A stretch of 29,666 nt of DNA from Woeseia sp. Lineage in GTDB: Bacteria; Pseudomonadota; Gammaproteobacteria; Steroidobacterales; Woeseiaceae. Within the stretch, counting starts at the first letter, position 1; the number at the start of each line of letters is the position of its first letter. This document shows positions 15,655 through 23,591 of this stretch, piece by piece. A model generated the notes under the pieces. It searched no databases. It was not told the origin of the DNA and saw only the letters and a list, made by a program, of their open reading frames with translations. The stretch spans positions 1 through 29,666 of the forward strand of contig JABIUH010000029.1 of NCBI GenBank assembly GCA_018701055.1, in the 5' to 3' direction. A program made the position numbers and the translations under genes.

Positions 15655-16568
15655 TAGGTTGGAGGTTCGTTTTCCGCTGCAGCGACCAAAGAATTAATCT
15701 TCCGGTCTTTGTCTTCCCAAATTTTGGTCATCCATTGGTGAAAATCACGGCGGAATTCGCGATTGTTTTGATAATCGCCTTGATGTAGCCAGTCATCGAC
15801 CGGCCGCCGAACAATATCAACGATGACGTGATCAAAGTCGCCACAAATCATGGCCCAAAACTGTTGGCGCCCACGCGGATAGACAATTGTGACATCGAGA
15901 ATCGCGTCGAACATCTCGCCCATTGAGGATAAAGCGAGAGCGATACCGCCGGCGCGCGGCGGTAGCAAATTATCGAACGTCGATGCTCTCCGCGCTTTCT
16001 TTTCCTCGCTGAATCGCGTGCCTTCAACAAAATTTATAACCGAGGTTGGTGTATCTCGGAATTTCTCGCAGGCAATTCGAGTCGCCTCCAAATCTTTACC
16101 TTTATTCTCCGGATAGGCTGCCAGATACGATTTTGAATAGCGTTTCATGAAAGGCATATCCATCGCCCACCAAGCCAATCCTAAAAAGGGAAACCAGATC
16201 AACTGTTGCTTGATGAAGAACTTAAGAAACGGAATGCGCCGATTCAATACGGTTTGCAAGACGACGATATCAACCCATGTTTGATGATTTGGAATCAGGA
16301 GATACCAATCATCTTTGCTTAGGCTCTCCAAGCCACGGACATCCCACGTTGTCTTGCACCCTATTGAAAAAATGATCGAGTTACAGGCAACCCATTGTTC
16401 CCCGACGAACATAATCCAATTCGTCATAATTTTTCGAAACGTCAGAATCGGGATCAAGAACTTGAGCAAGGCCAACATCATGATCGGCACGAAACAAATG
16501 ATCGTGTTGACCGTGCTTGCAGAGAAAATTGCGATTCCGTGCAGGTTTCTTAGGATTTTTTTGAACAA
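15654..16568 (-). CDS. 1-acyl-glycerol-3-phosphate acyltransferase-like (YihG/PlsC family)
   Basis: 304 aa from a TTG at 16568; no ATG or GTG is available before the upstream stop. A lysophospholipid acyltransferase of the inner membrane that would acylate lysophosphatidate or a related lipid. Motif I is NHQTWVD (HX4D, catalytic His, about 94-100), motif III is EGTRFSEEK (about 180-188) and a motif IV-like stretch is PPRAGG (about 203). Two hydrophobic segments lie at the N-terminus (about 10-45) and there is another near 120-135. Length and motifs fit the YihG subgroup rather than core PlsC (about 245 aa). It is the first gene of the operon with the 152-aa protein and YhbQ, divergent from iorA across 168 bases. 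Confidence 0.9.
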   Translation of the reverse strand: MFKKILRNLHGIAIFSASTVNTIICFVPIMMLALLKFLIPILTFRKIMTNWIMFVGEQWVACNSIIFSIGCKTTWDVRGLESLSKDDWYLLIPNHQTWVDIVVLQTVLNRRIPFLKFFIKQQLIWFPFLGLAWWAMDMPFMKRYSKSYLAAYPENKGKDLEATRIACEKFRDTPTSVINFVEGTRFSEEKKARRASTFDNLLPPRAGGIALALSSMGEMFDAILDVTIVYPRGRQQFWAMICGDFDHVIVDIVRRPVDDWLHQGDYQNNREFRRDFHQWMTKIWEDKDRKINSLVAAAENEPPT

Positions 16569-16736
16569 CGAGATGATCCGCCAGGCGACTGGGAGATTCT
16601 AGCCTGATTTTACCGCATAGTCGGATGGTATTTTGCGAATGGTTGCCGCGAACTTAGTACAGGAGTAACTTGTCGAAAAGAATTCGGCCGGCATTGGCCT
16701 GCCTGTCAACCCCATAGCTGCGAGGACTCCCGTACC

Positions 16737-17231
16737 ATGATCAAATTGAACGTCAACGGAAAGATTCATGATGTGGAAGTTGATCCATCGACACCGCTCC
16801 TATGGGTCATTCGCGAACAATTAGGCCTTACTGGCACGAAATTCGGCTGCGGCATTTCCCAGTGTGGTGCTTGCACCGTGCATCTAAATGGCACGCCTAT
16901 TCGATCCTGTGTCACGCCGGTACAGGCGGCGGTGGATCAATTGATCACAACAATCGAAGGCGTGAAAACATACGACGATGAGCTGCACCCGGTTCAACAA
17001 GCGTGGATTGACGAACAGGTACCGCAATGCGGCTACTGTCAGTCTGGGCAAATCATGTCAGCCATCGCCTTATTGGACTCTAACCCGTCACCAACGGATG
17101 TCGATATAGACAATGCGATGAGTGGCAACATTTGTCGTTGTGGCACCTACCCGCGGATTCGTCGCGGCATCAAACGGGCTGCACTCGCGATCGAAGCGTC
17201 TGGCGAAAATGAGGAGAGCATCAATGGGTAA
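16737..17231 (+). CDS. iorA: 2Fe-2S subunit of aldehyde/isoquinoline oxidoreductase
   Basis: 164 aa, the small electron-transfer subunit of the IorAB-type molybdenum hydroxylase. The plant-type ferredoxin domain carries CGISQCGACTVHLNG plus a fourth Cys (IRSC, about 41-61). The helical second domain carries CGYCQSGQIM and CRCGTYPRIR (about 101-143). All eight cluster cysteines are present. The gene overlaps the start of the large subunit by 8 bases. No FAD subunit is present, as expected for the IorAB class, which hands electrons to a separate carrier, commonly a cytochrome. GAGGA lies about 10 bases before ATG 16737. The symbol reflects class, not a proven substrate. Confidence 0.9.
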   Translation: MIKLNVNGKIHDVEVDPSTPLLWVIREQLGLTGTKFGCGISQCGACTVHLNGTPIRSCVTPVQAAVDQLITTIEGVKTYDDELHPVQQAWIDEQVPQCGYCQSGQIMSAIALLDSNPSPTDVDIDNAMSGNICRCGTYPRIRRGIKRAALAIEASGENEESING

Positions 17232-19455
17232 GTGGACCAGACGAGCGTTCATTTCAGCTGGCGTACTAACGAGTGGCGTTGTAATTTTCGGTGTCGCAGT
17301 ACGCCCGGGAAATCGTGCTGACAAAGTGCGTGATTTGATCGCCAAGGACGACGAGTCGGTTTTCAACGTTTGGGTAAAAATCGCGCCCGACAATACGGTG
17401 ACGGCCATTCTTCCACACGCAGAAATGGGTCAGGGCGTACACACCACGCTCGCCATGATGCTGGCCGAAGAATTAGATGCCGACTGGGATCGACTGGAAG
17501 TTGCCGAGGCACCAGCAGACAAGGAATATGCGAATTATGCGCTCGGCAAGGGATTCGTGCTTGGTGACGCGGACGTCCCGGCATTTTTGATTGACACGAT
17601 TGACGGAGTGTTTTTGACGATCATGCAGGCGATGGACATGCAAATTACCGGTGGTAGCTCGTCTGTACCGATGACCGGGCAGCAGGGGATGCGCGTAGCG
17701 GGCGCCGCAACCCGCGCGGTTCTTCTTGAGGCCGCCGCGAAGTCCTGGAACGTACCAGTTGCTGAATTGAGTGCCAGCAAGAGTCAGGTCAGACACGAAA
17801 AGAGCGCTCGAACTGCACCCTATTCCGAATTTGCACAACAAGCAGCGGCGCTATCATTGCCGCCAAAACCGCGCTTGAAAACGCCAGACGAATTTACGTT
17901 GCTTGGCACGGACGTACAACGCATCGACATACCGGCGAAGGTTAATGGCAGCGCGATGTTTGGTCTTGATGCGACGCCGCCAGGAATGAAATATGCGACC
18001 GTAAAAGCATCTCCGGTATTCGGGACTAACGTCCAGTCGGTTAACGAAGCATCGATTCAGGCGATGCCGGGCATACGCAAAGTGATCAATTTGGGCGATG
18101 CGGTCGCGGTCGTTGCAGATGGCTACTGGCAGGCGAAGCAAGCGCTCGATCGACTCGAGGTCAAATTTGAAGAAAACGGCAACGAAACCGTAGAGCAAAG
18201 CGAGATTTATCATCAGTTCGCCACCGACATGGATGCAGCGACAGCCAACAATGATGAGATTGCGGATCTGGAAATCGGCGATGCACGCAACGCACTAGCA
18301 GGTGCGGACACGGTGATCGAAGCCGAATACCGGGTCCCCTATCTCGCCCACGCAGCGATGGAACCGATGAATTGTACGGCTTGGGTGCATGACGATATTT
18401 GCGAAATATGGACCGGTACACAAAACCCGCTTGGCTTTGCGGCAGAAGTAGCCAACGCGCTCGAAATGGATCTCGAAAACGTACACCTGAACAACGCCTA
18501 CCTCGGCGGCGGTTTCGGTCGACGGGCGTTTCCTGACTACACTATTCAGGCCGCAAAGATAGCGGCCGAAGTTGCCTACCCGGTCAAACTCATATGGTCA
18601 CGCGAGGAAGACATGCGCCATGACCACTATCGACAAGCCAGCGTTAGTCGGTTTACAGCAGGCCTCGATGGCGACGGTAAAACAACCGCGTGGATCAATC
18701 AGTACGTCGACAAATACGATCCTGTTGAGGCGCCTTATCCTCCATATGATATCGACAATCAATACATTCACTATGCGGAGTCAGGCACACACGTACCTTG
18801 GGGATTCTGGCGAAGTGTCGATCACTCCCTACACGCGTTTTTCACAGAATCGTTTATTGACGAAGTCGCAATTGCCGCAGGTGAAGACCCGTACCAATAT
18901 CGCCACAACATGCTTGCCGGTCAGCCACGGATTCAAAAGGTTCTAGATCTTGCAGCTGAAAAATCTAACTGGGATCAACCGCTGCCTGAAAACTGGGGCC
19001 GGGGCATCGCCGTTCACAAGTCTTTTGGCACGATAGTGGCGCAGGTCGTCGAGGTGGAAGTCGTCGCTGGAAAAGTGTTCCCAAGGCGCGTCACCTGTGC
19101 AGTGGACGCTGGTTTCGCGATGCACCCTGACGGCATGAAAGCGCAGATGGAAAGCGGCATTATCTATGGTTTAACCGCCGCCTTATACAGCGATATCTCA
19201 ATTCGGCATGGTGCGGTGGCACAAAGTAATTTTCACGACTACGAAATGTTGCGCATGAACGAGTCGCCGGAAATTGAGACGTACATCATCAATAGCGGCG
19301 AGAAAATTGGCGGGGCCGGTGAACCGGGCACGCCAGCGATTGCGCCAGCATTGGTCAATGCCATTTACAATGCAACCAGAAAGCGCATCCGCGAACTTCC
19401 GGTAAAAATGCACGACCTCACGCTGGACGATTTAGAGTCTAAAGACGTCGCATAA
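17224..19455 (+). CDS. iorB: molybdopterin-binding large subunit, Tat-exported (IorB type)
   Basis: 743 aa from ATG 17224, with GAGGAG upstream and an 8-base overlap with iorA. The frame extends upstream to 17122, but inside iorA and without sense. The N-terminus has a twin-arginine signal (TRRAFISAG followed by a hydrophobic stretch). Its small partner has none, as usual for co-export of the folded complex. Molybdenum-site motifs are GQGVHTTLAMMLAEE (about 90), YLGGGFGRRAF (about 426), and GGAGEPGTPAIAPAL near the end, holding the conserved catalytic Glu. Such enzymes hydroxylate N-heterocycles or oxidise aldehydes in the periplasm; the substrate here is unknown. No XdhC/CoxF-type maturation gene is in the window. 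Confidence 0.92.
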   Translation: MGKWTRRAFISAGVLTSGVVIFGVAVRPGNRADKVRDLIAKDDESVFNVWVKIAPDNTVTAILPHAEMGQGVHTTLAMMLAEELDADWDRLEVAEAPADKEYANYALGKGFVLGDADVPAFLIDTIDGVFLTIMQAMDMQITGGSSSVPMTGQQGMRVAGAATRAVLLEAAAKSWNVPVAELSASKSQVRHEKSARTAPYSEFAQQAAALSLPPKPRLKTPDEFTLLGTDVQRIDIPAKVNGSAMFGLDATPPGMKYATVKASPVFGTNVQSVNEASIQAMPGIRKVINLGDAVAVVADGYWQAKQALDRLEVKFEENGNETVEQSEIYHQFATDMDAATANNDEIADLEIGDARNALAGADTVIEAEYRVPYLAHAAMEPMNCTAWVHDDICEIWTGTQNPLGFAAEVANALEMDLENVHLNNAYLGGGFGRRAFPDYTIQAAKIAAEVAYPVKLIWSREEDMRHDHYRQASVSRFTAGLDGDGKTTAWINQYVDKYDPVEAPYPPYDIDNQYIHYAESGTHVPWGFWRSVDHSLHAFFTESFIDEVAIAAGEDPYQYRHNMLAGQPRIQKVLDLAAEKSNWDQPLPENWGRGIAVHKSFGTIVAQVVEVEVVAGKVFPRRVTCAVDAGFAMHPDGMKAQMESGIIYGLTAALYSDISIRHGAVAQSNFHDYEMLRMNESPEIETYIINSGEKIGGAGEPGTPAIAPALVNAIYNATRKRIRELPVKMHDLTLDDLESKDVA

Positions 19456-19456
19456 A

Positions 19457-19489
19457 AAAAGCCCCGTCGATGCCATCGACGGGGCTTTT
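19457..19489. terminator. bidirectional rho-independent terminator
   Basis: A 12-bp perfect GC-rich stem (19461-19472 with 19474-19485, arm GCCCCGTCGATG) is flanked by an A run on the left and TTTT on the right. It sits one base after the iorB stop and 17 bases before the end of the convergent ppiC gene, so it can serve both strands. Confidence 0.92.
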
Positions 19490-19505
19490 CAGTAATCAGA
19501 CGCAA

Positions 19506-19787
19506 CTAGTCGCTACGACTGGTCACCTCAAGCAAGTGATAACCGAATTGCGTTTTTACAGGTCCCTCTACTGAACCTATATCGGCACTGAAAACGACTT
19601 CGTCAAATTCACGCACCATCATGCCCGGACCAAACTCCCCAAGATCACCACCCTTTTGCCCGGACGGACACGAGGAATGTTCCTTCGCTAAATCTGCGAA
19701 TTCAGACCCACCCGATATTTCATCCTTGAGCGACTGACACTGCTCCTCTGTATCAACCAATATATGTCGTGCGGTAGCCTTAGCCAT
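19506..19787 (-). CDS. ppiC: parvulin-type peptidyl-prolyl isomerase
   Basis: 93 aa from ATG 19787, chosen over the more upstream ATG at 19817 because GAGGAG lies 7 bases before it and because PpiC is 93 aa in E. coli. The single rotamase domain has ARHILVDTEEQC, FADLAKEHSSCPSGQKGGDLGEFGPGMMV, FDEVVF, and VKTQFGYHLLEV. It is a cytosolic cis-trans prolyl isomerase. It ends against the bidirectional terminator shared with iorB. Confidence 0.95.
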   Translation of the reverse strand: MAKATARHILVDTEEQCQSLKDEISGGSEFADLAKEHSSCPSGQKGGDLGEFGPGMMVREFDEVVFSADIGSVEGPVKTQFGYHLLEVTSRSD

Positions 19788-19954
19788 GGGTTTGCTCCTC
19801 TTAGCGGTCATTTTCAATGGCGCGGATTATGGACTAATCTGGCAAGAATTGTTTCCAAATTATCGCGGTTGGACGGTGTTTCGGTGGTGAAAAGTACCGT
19901 CCATGACGAGACTTGCCTTTGGTTCGAACGTTAAAAGACCGGTAAGCGGACGAA

Positions 19955-20167
19955 ATGGAATGGATCGACCTGGTGTCTCTGGGCATGTTTACACTGGTCA
20001 TTGTCAGCCTGGTAAACATTCTTGAGATGAAGTTATCGAAGGCTGTGCACAAACACAGGCCGGACAGTGTGTATGCAACCAGGATTGCTCCTGCAGGAAT
20101 TGTCTTCTACGCGTGCATGACGACCTTTTTTATCGTCTGTGCAATGGCGCGCGCACAAACCAGATAG
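19955..20167 (+). CDS. small two-helix membrane protein, unknown
   Basis: 70 aa with two hydrophobic helices (about 6-24, VSLGMFTLVIVSLVNILEM, and about 46-64, IVFYACMTTFFIVCAMA) joined by a short basic loop. I recognise no family. Its 3' end may overlap another small frame (see 20139-20291). Support is limited to topology and frame integrity. Confidence 0.45.
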   Translation: MEWIDLVSLGMFTLVIVSLVNILEMKLSKAVHKHRPDSVYATRIAPAGIVFYACMTTFFIVCAMARAQTR

Positions 20168-20291
20168 CCCTTTAGGTCAATTTCTCAATCGACCGGGTGG
20201 TTTGCTGGCAACAATCGTAACCACTATTTTTGTCGTCGCTGTCGCTCGAACAATCCTTGAAAAGCTGGGATTTCCCATCACGCGCAAATAG
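20139..20291 (+). CDS. possible small membrane peptide, start unclear
   Basis: An open frame ending at TAG 20289 reads a polar segment (HKPDSPLGQFLNRPGG) followed by a convincing membrane helix (LLATIVTTIFVVAVARTIL). Only a GTG at 20139, without a ribosome site, can start it. The ATG at 20144 enters this frame only if one base is added in the alternating GCGCGC run at 20147-20153. It may be another frameshifted small gene, or noise. Confidence 0.25.
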   Translation: MQWRAHKPDSPLGQFLNRPGGLLATIVTTIFVVAVARTILEKLGFPITRK

Positions 20292-20715
20292 GGTATTGAC
20301 GGCTAGAAGGCATCTTGGGCACTTCTGCGACGATGAAAGAAAAACCATATCGCACCGAGATAGCGAGTACGCTCATTGTCACAACGATAAGCGGAATAAA
20401 GTCCGCAAATGATCCTGATCTTCCCAACACGAAACCGTGCCACGAAAAACTCGACCCAGGTTTGGCGCCAAGTTCGCCAAGTTGTTTTCCCAAGCCAACG
20501 AGATCCCGATACTCGGAATACAATTCATTGATATAACCCATTGCATACAACGAAAACAGTGCGAGTACTCATACTGTGGATACTCTATCTAACTTGTGAG
20601 CCACGAAATACGAGACGACCAACACTGCCGAAATAATGGTCAGAAAATTCGCTGAAGTAGATGTCGCAACACTCACAATTTGATAAAACAGAGTAGCTGT
20701 TTCGAATTCTGTCAA
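20278..20715 (-). pseudogene. three-helix membrane protein gene with in-frame TGA
   Basis: From TTG 20715 (GGAGAA 7 bases upstream) the frame encodes an acidic start and a first helix (ANFLTIISAVLVVSYFVAHKL). It meets TGA at 20571-20569, and continues in the same frame with a second helix (VLALFSLYAMGYINELY), a soluble loop and a third helix (FIPLIVVTMSVLAISVRYGF) to 20278. The pattern of helix, basic residues, helix, YxxY segment, helix is one I have seen in short hypothetical proteins of marine gammaproteobacteria, but I cannot name a family. Restoring the stop to a sense codon gives a natural 145-residue protein. Real decay and a base error are both possible. Confidence 0.5.
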
Positions 20716-20832
20716 TTCTGAGTTCTCCTGCTCAACAAGTACCGCGCATTCTGCCAGAATTACCGACCCATGGAGACTGTGAATCTGACGCCCAAACTGT
20801 TTCGACGCGAACGAAACTCAGCATAGGAATAT

Positions 20833-21288
20833 ATGACGATGTCCAAAATTGAAGACAGACTGCTAGCAATCGGCGAAACTTTGCCTGAACCTAAGAAAGC
20901 GGTCGCGAATTATTTGGGCAGCAAACGCTCCGGAAACATCCCGTACGGGTCGGGTCGAAAAAGCTAAATTTGTGGAAAGTTGGGCACAGATATGACTGCA
21001 GCGGAAGGGCCATCGGCGGCCAAAGAGGCATTACTGGATATTCTCGCGATCGTTAAGGAAGATCTTGGCGATCTAGATACGATCATCGGCGTCGGCAAAT
21101 TGAACGGCTTCGTGCGCTCCGCGCCGACCTTCACAAAACAGCCGCAGGTCATTGATGGTGCATCCGACCTGCTTATTGACATATTTGGCGAAGACGGTCA
21201 GCACGCGCGAACCGCGACTGGGGCGGCGCAGCTTCCTCTCGGAGCGGCCGTCCAATTGGAGGTCATTTTTCGACTCAAAAACAACTAG
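20833..21288 (+). pseudogene. RidA (YjgF) family protein gene, interrupted
   Basis: From ATG 20833 (AGGA upstream) the frame starts like a RidA-family protein (IEDRLLAIGETLPEP, SGNIPYGSGR), stops at TAA 20965-20967, and then continues in the same frame with the rest: GKLGTDMTAAEG, KEDLGDLDTIIGVGKLNGFVRSAP, QPQVIDGASDLL, GEDGQHARTATG. Between the two parts the neighbouring frame reads RVEKAKFV, which fits the missing strand better than the in-frame residues. Two compensating single-base losses, near 20951-20958 and near 20975, are therefore more likely than a point stop. RidA proteins deaminate reactive enamine/imine intermediates. This copy, of the roughly 150-aa subgroup, is not translatable as given except by restart at TTG 20980. 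Confidence 0.75.
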
Positions 21289-21467
21289 CCGATTGCCTAT
21301 TTTGCAGACATCTGTACGCTCAGTCGGCGGCGCCCGCGACGCCAATTCCACTGCGCGTCACGGTGGTTGATGTGACAAACTCTCAGGTAATCCACAGGAT
21401 TTTCGCCCCCCCCCCCGCTAGTGCAAAATATCTGGATCAATCAAGTCAGAATTTCTACCGACAGGCA

Positions 21468-21994
21468 ATGAGTGATCGCGTGACAAAACAAAAAAAATTG
21501 CAATCGTCGGTAACTCGGGCTCTGGGAAGTCAACGCTCGCGAAAATGCTTGCGACCGAAGATGGTATCGAAACGCTTGATCTCGACACAATCGCATGGGA
21601 ACCCAATCAGATTGCAGTCCCACGGGAAATGGATGCCCAACTGACTGATGTGCGCAACTTTTGTGCCGCTGGCAATGAGTGGGTGATCGAAGGGTGTTAC
21701 GCAAGCCTAACCGCAGCCGCCCTTTCGTTTGAACCTTACTTGATTGTTCTTGACCCGGGATTCGAGCAATGCGTTGCCAACTGCAAGTCACGACCGTGGG
21801 AGGCACACAAATACGCATCAAAAGAAGAACAGGACTCGAAGCTCGAATTTTTGCTGCAATGGGTTAAGGCTTACTACACACGTGATGACGACATGTCACT
21901 GGCCGCACATCGGAAGGTTTTTGAACCGTATACTGGCTCCAAAATTTGGCTCCGCTCGCTTCCTGATAGTGAATTCACATTGAGTGCAGATTGA
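21468..21994 (+). pseudogene. P-loop kinase/NTPase (adenylate-kinase-like), frame broken at an A8 run
   Basis: The Walker A motif GNSGSGKST (21508-21534) and the whole body (LDLDTIAWEPNQ, EWVIEGCYASL, LIVLDPGFEQCVANCKSRPWE, ending FTLSAD) are in one frame to 21994, but that frame has no start after its upstream TGA. ATG 21468 with MSDRVTKQKK leads into it in the other frame and meets it exactly at A21490-21497. One more A, or a -1 slip on A AAA AAA, gives a normal protein of about 175 aa. The family is the small FlaR/topology-modulation-like kinases; the substrate is unknown. It could be an assembly error in a homopolymer, a real frameshift or programmed slippage. The lipoprotein gene begins 21 bases downstream. 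Confidence 0.65.
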
Positions 21995-22015
21995 ATAATG
22001 ACGAGGAACGAAGTA

Positions 22016-22441
22016 ATGCAAAGTTTCAGTAAAGGGCGACTGTTTTCAATCGTTCTTTTGACGCTAGTATTAGTTGCAACAGGCGGGTGCGACAATGAAT
22101 CAACAGAGCCCTCGGCAACTCAGAGAGCGATCAATGATCTGCAAGCAAAGTACGATGAATTGGTCGAGGACGAGTTGGAAAGCCCTGTTAAGTGGGCGAT
22201 CGATGACCTGGAGAATATTGGCGATTGGGAACACAAAGTCATCGACCTAACCGATGGTGGTGCGGCGGCTATGGAAACGACGCTAAACGAACTCGGCAAT
22301 GATCGATGGGAAGTGTTCTGGATCGAAAACAACAACGAATACCGAATCATGCTTAAACGACCTTCCAGAAGCTATCTCAGCCGAATTCCGCTGTCTCAGA
22401 TAGGTCGTTTCGTTATTGGCGGCAAGGATGGGCAGGAGTAA
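22016..22441 (+). CDS. lipoprotein with DUF4177-like domain
   Basis: 141 aa from ATG 22016, preferred over ATG 21998 because GAGG lies 9 bases before it. A signal peptide ends in the lipobox VATGGC. A charged helical segment (INDLQAKYDELVEDELE) is followed by a compact domain with WEHKVIDL, METTLNELGNDRWEVFWIE and EYRIMLKRP, the pattern of DUF4177-type proteins (Gly/Asn-x-W-E and final LKRP). It would be anchored in the outer or inner membrane facing the periplasm. Role unknown. It directly follows the P-loop kinase gene and may be co-transcribed. Confidence 0.75.
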   Translation: MQSFSKGRLFSIVLLTLVLVATGGCDNESTEPSATQRAINDLQAKYDELVEDELESPVKWAIDDLENIGDWEHKVIDLTDGGAAAMETTLNELGNDRWEVFWIENNNEYRIMLKRPSRSYLSRIPLSQIGRFVIGGKDGQE

Positions 22442-22515
22442 GCTAATACCGATTGCAGTGCGTTATGTTTAAACGCTTTCCTTGTTCGTCCGACTTCGGT
22501 CCTGATCATCGACAG

Positions 22516-22537
22516 CCGACAAGCTATACTGTGTCGG
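22516..22537. promoter_or_regulatory. inverted repeat around a TATACT -10-like box
   Basis: The arms CCGACA (22516-22521) and TGTCGG (22532-22537) flank AGCTATACTG. TATACT at 22525-22530 lies about 45 bases before ATG 22575. A dyad over a -10 box would suit a repressor operator or start-site hairpin. The -35 is not recognisable. Confidence 0.3.
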
Positions 22538-22574
22538 TCGAAGAAATGATCAACCAAAGGGACAACATCGCAAT

Positions 22575-22784
22575 ATGATTGCCCACAAACGAAATCTTGT
22601 GTTTCGAACAGAGCGACAGGAAAAGCAAAATCGTTGGCTCACGATATTGTCTGGCGCCATAATTGTTGTTGTCGTCATCGTGGCGATTACTGCCGGCCCC
22701 AGTCTCGTACGCGCCACTAGTGACGCTTCAGCCTATTCGACAACAGATGTTGGCACGCGATCCGCCGCGCAATTTGAGAATTGA
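22575..22784 (+). CDS. small single-pass membrane protein, unknown
   Basis: 69 aa. A basic cytosolic N-terminus (HKRNLVFRTERQEKQNRW) is followed by one helix (about 23-42, LTILSGAIIVVVVIVAITAG) and a Ser/Thr-rich outer tail. No family recognised. It ends 6 bases before the GTG of the DUF3052 gene, so they may share a transcript. Confidence 0.5.
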   Translation: MIAHKRNLVFRTERQEKQNRWLTILSGAIIVVVVIVAITAGPSLVRATSDASAYSTTDVGTRSAAQFEN

Positions 22785-22790
22785 TACCCC

Positions 22791-23207
22791 GTGACGACCG
22801 CGGCAGGTTATTCAGATGCTCCACTCGCCAAGAAATTAGGCTTCAAAGAAGGCTACCGCGTCCGCATCAGCCATGCGCCGAAAAACTATCTCAAACTAGT
22901 GTCACATCATCCGACACCGATTCTGATTTCGAAAGCAATCAGAACGGATATCGATATATAGCATTTCTTTACCGATTCAGCGCTACAACTACGACAAGAA
23001 CTGCCGAAAATGCAAGGCGCAATCAATCAAGACGGTATGATCTGGGTGTCCTGGCTGAAGAAAGCCTCGAAAGTCGCTACTGACGTTACGGAAGATGTAG
23101 TCCGGCGCGAAGCGCTATCAATGAAATTGGTCGACGTTAAAGTTTGTGCGGTCGATGATGTTTGGTCTGGCTTAAAATTGGTAATACGAAAGAATCTACG
23201 GTCATAA
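22791..23207 (+). pseudogene. DUF3052-family protein gene with in-frame TAG
   Basis: From GTG 22791 the frame reads TTAAGYSDAPLAKKLGFKEGYRV, the hallmark start of DUF3052 proteins, through RTDIDI. It meets TAG at 22959-22961, and continues in frame with HFFTDSALQLRQELPKMQGAI, GMIWVSWLKKASKVATDVTED and VDVKVCAVDDVWSGLKLV, covering the whole roughly 138-residue family. A single substitution restores it. An ATG at 23010 would give only the C-terminal half. The function of the family is unknown. Confidence 0.8.
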
Positions 23208-23284
23208 AGCTTGCTAAGACCTTTAGAGTTTAGCCAGACAGAAACGATACGATCGAAACTCTCCTATCAATGCGGGGTAATGAA

Positions 23285-23437
23285 ATGAAACGACATGTCA
23301 TTACAATTCTGTTCCTTGTTGTTGCGATCGCCTGTTACGCAATCGGCGCTGCCGGGCCCGGCACAGCTTTTCTCATTGTCGGCGGAATCGCAGAATTGAC
23401 TTTCTGGTTGCGAATTTTCAAACGCGATCAATCGTAA
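23285..23437 (+). CDS. 50-aa membrane protein, unknown
   Basis: ATG 23285 follows a GGGG ribosome-like site by about 8 bases. Two hydrophobic segments (VITILFLVVAIACYAIGAAG and GTAFLIVGGIAELTFWL) are joined by a GPG turn, with a basic end. Pattern and start site support a real two-helix mini-protein; I recall similar short hypothetical proteins but no named family. Confidence 0.55.
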   Translation: MKRHVITILFLVVAIACYAIGAAGPGTAFLIVGGIAELTFWLRIFKRDQS

Positions 23438-23591
23438 TCGTTGTTGCGATACTCCTCGCCAATAAAATGGACAACAGACAGTTAGGGTGGGTCGAGCGAA
23501 TTCGACTGAACCCCGGCAGATTTTTTCAGGGTAACGTTCTATAGTGGGACGGCACAAAGTGGTTGGCATCACTCGGTAGGAAATATTCACT

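Noticed and set aside
18572..18946. 124-codon plus-strand frame inside iorB
   Set aside because: Overlaps the middle of a well-conserved molybdoenzyme in another frame.
21363..21644. 93-codon frame crossing the P-loop kinase start region
   Set aside because: It is the out-of-frame continuation around the A8 run; the C-terminal part has no protein-like features.
6597..22961. Stop-codon reassignment (TAG, TGA or TAA as sense)
   Set aside because: All three stops appear inside genes, yet all three also end intact genes at the expected family length, such as TAA for iorB and TAG for folD.
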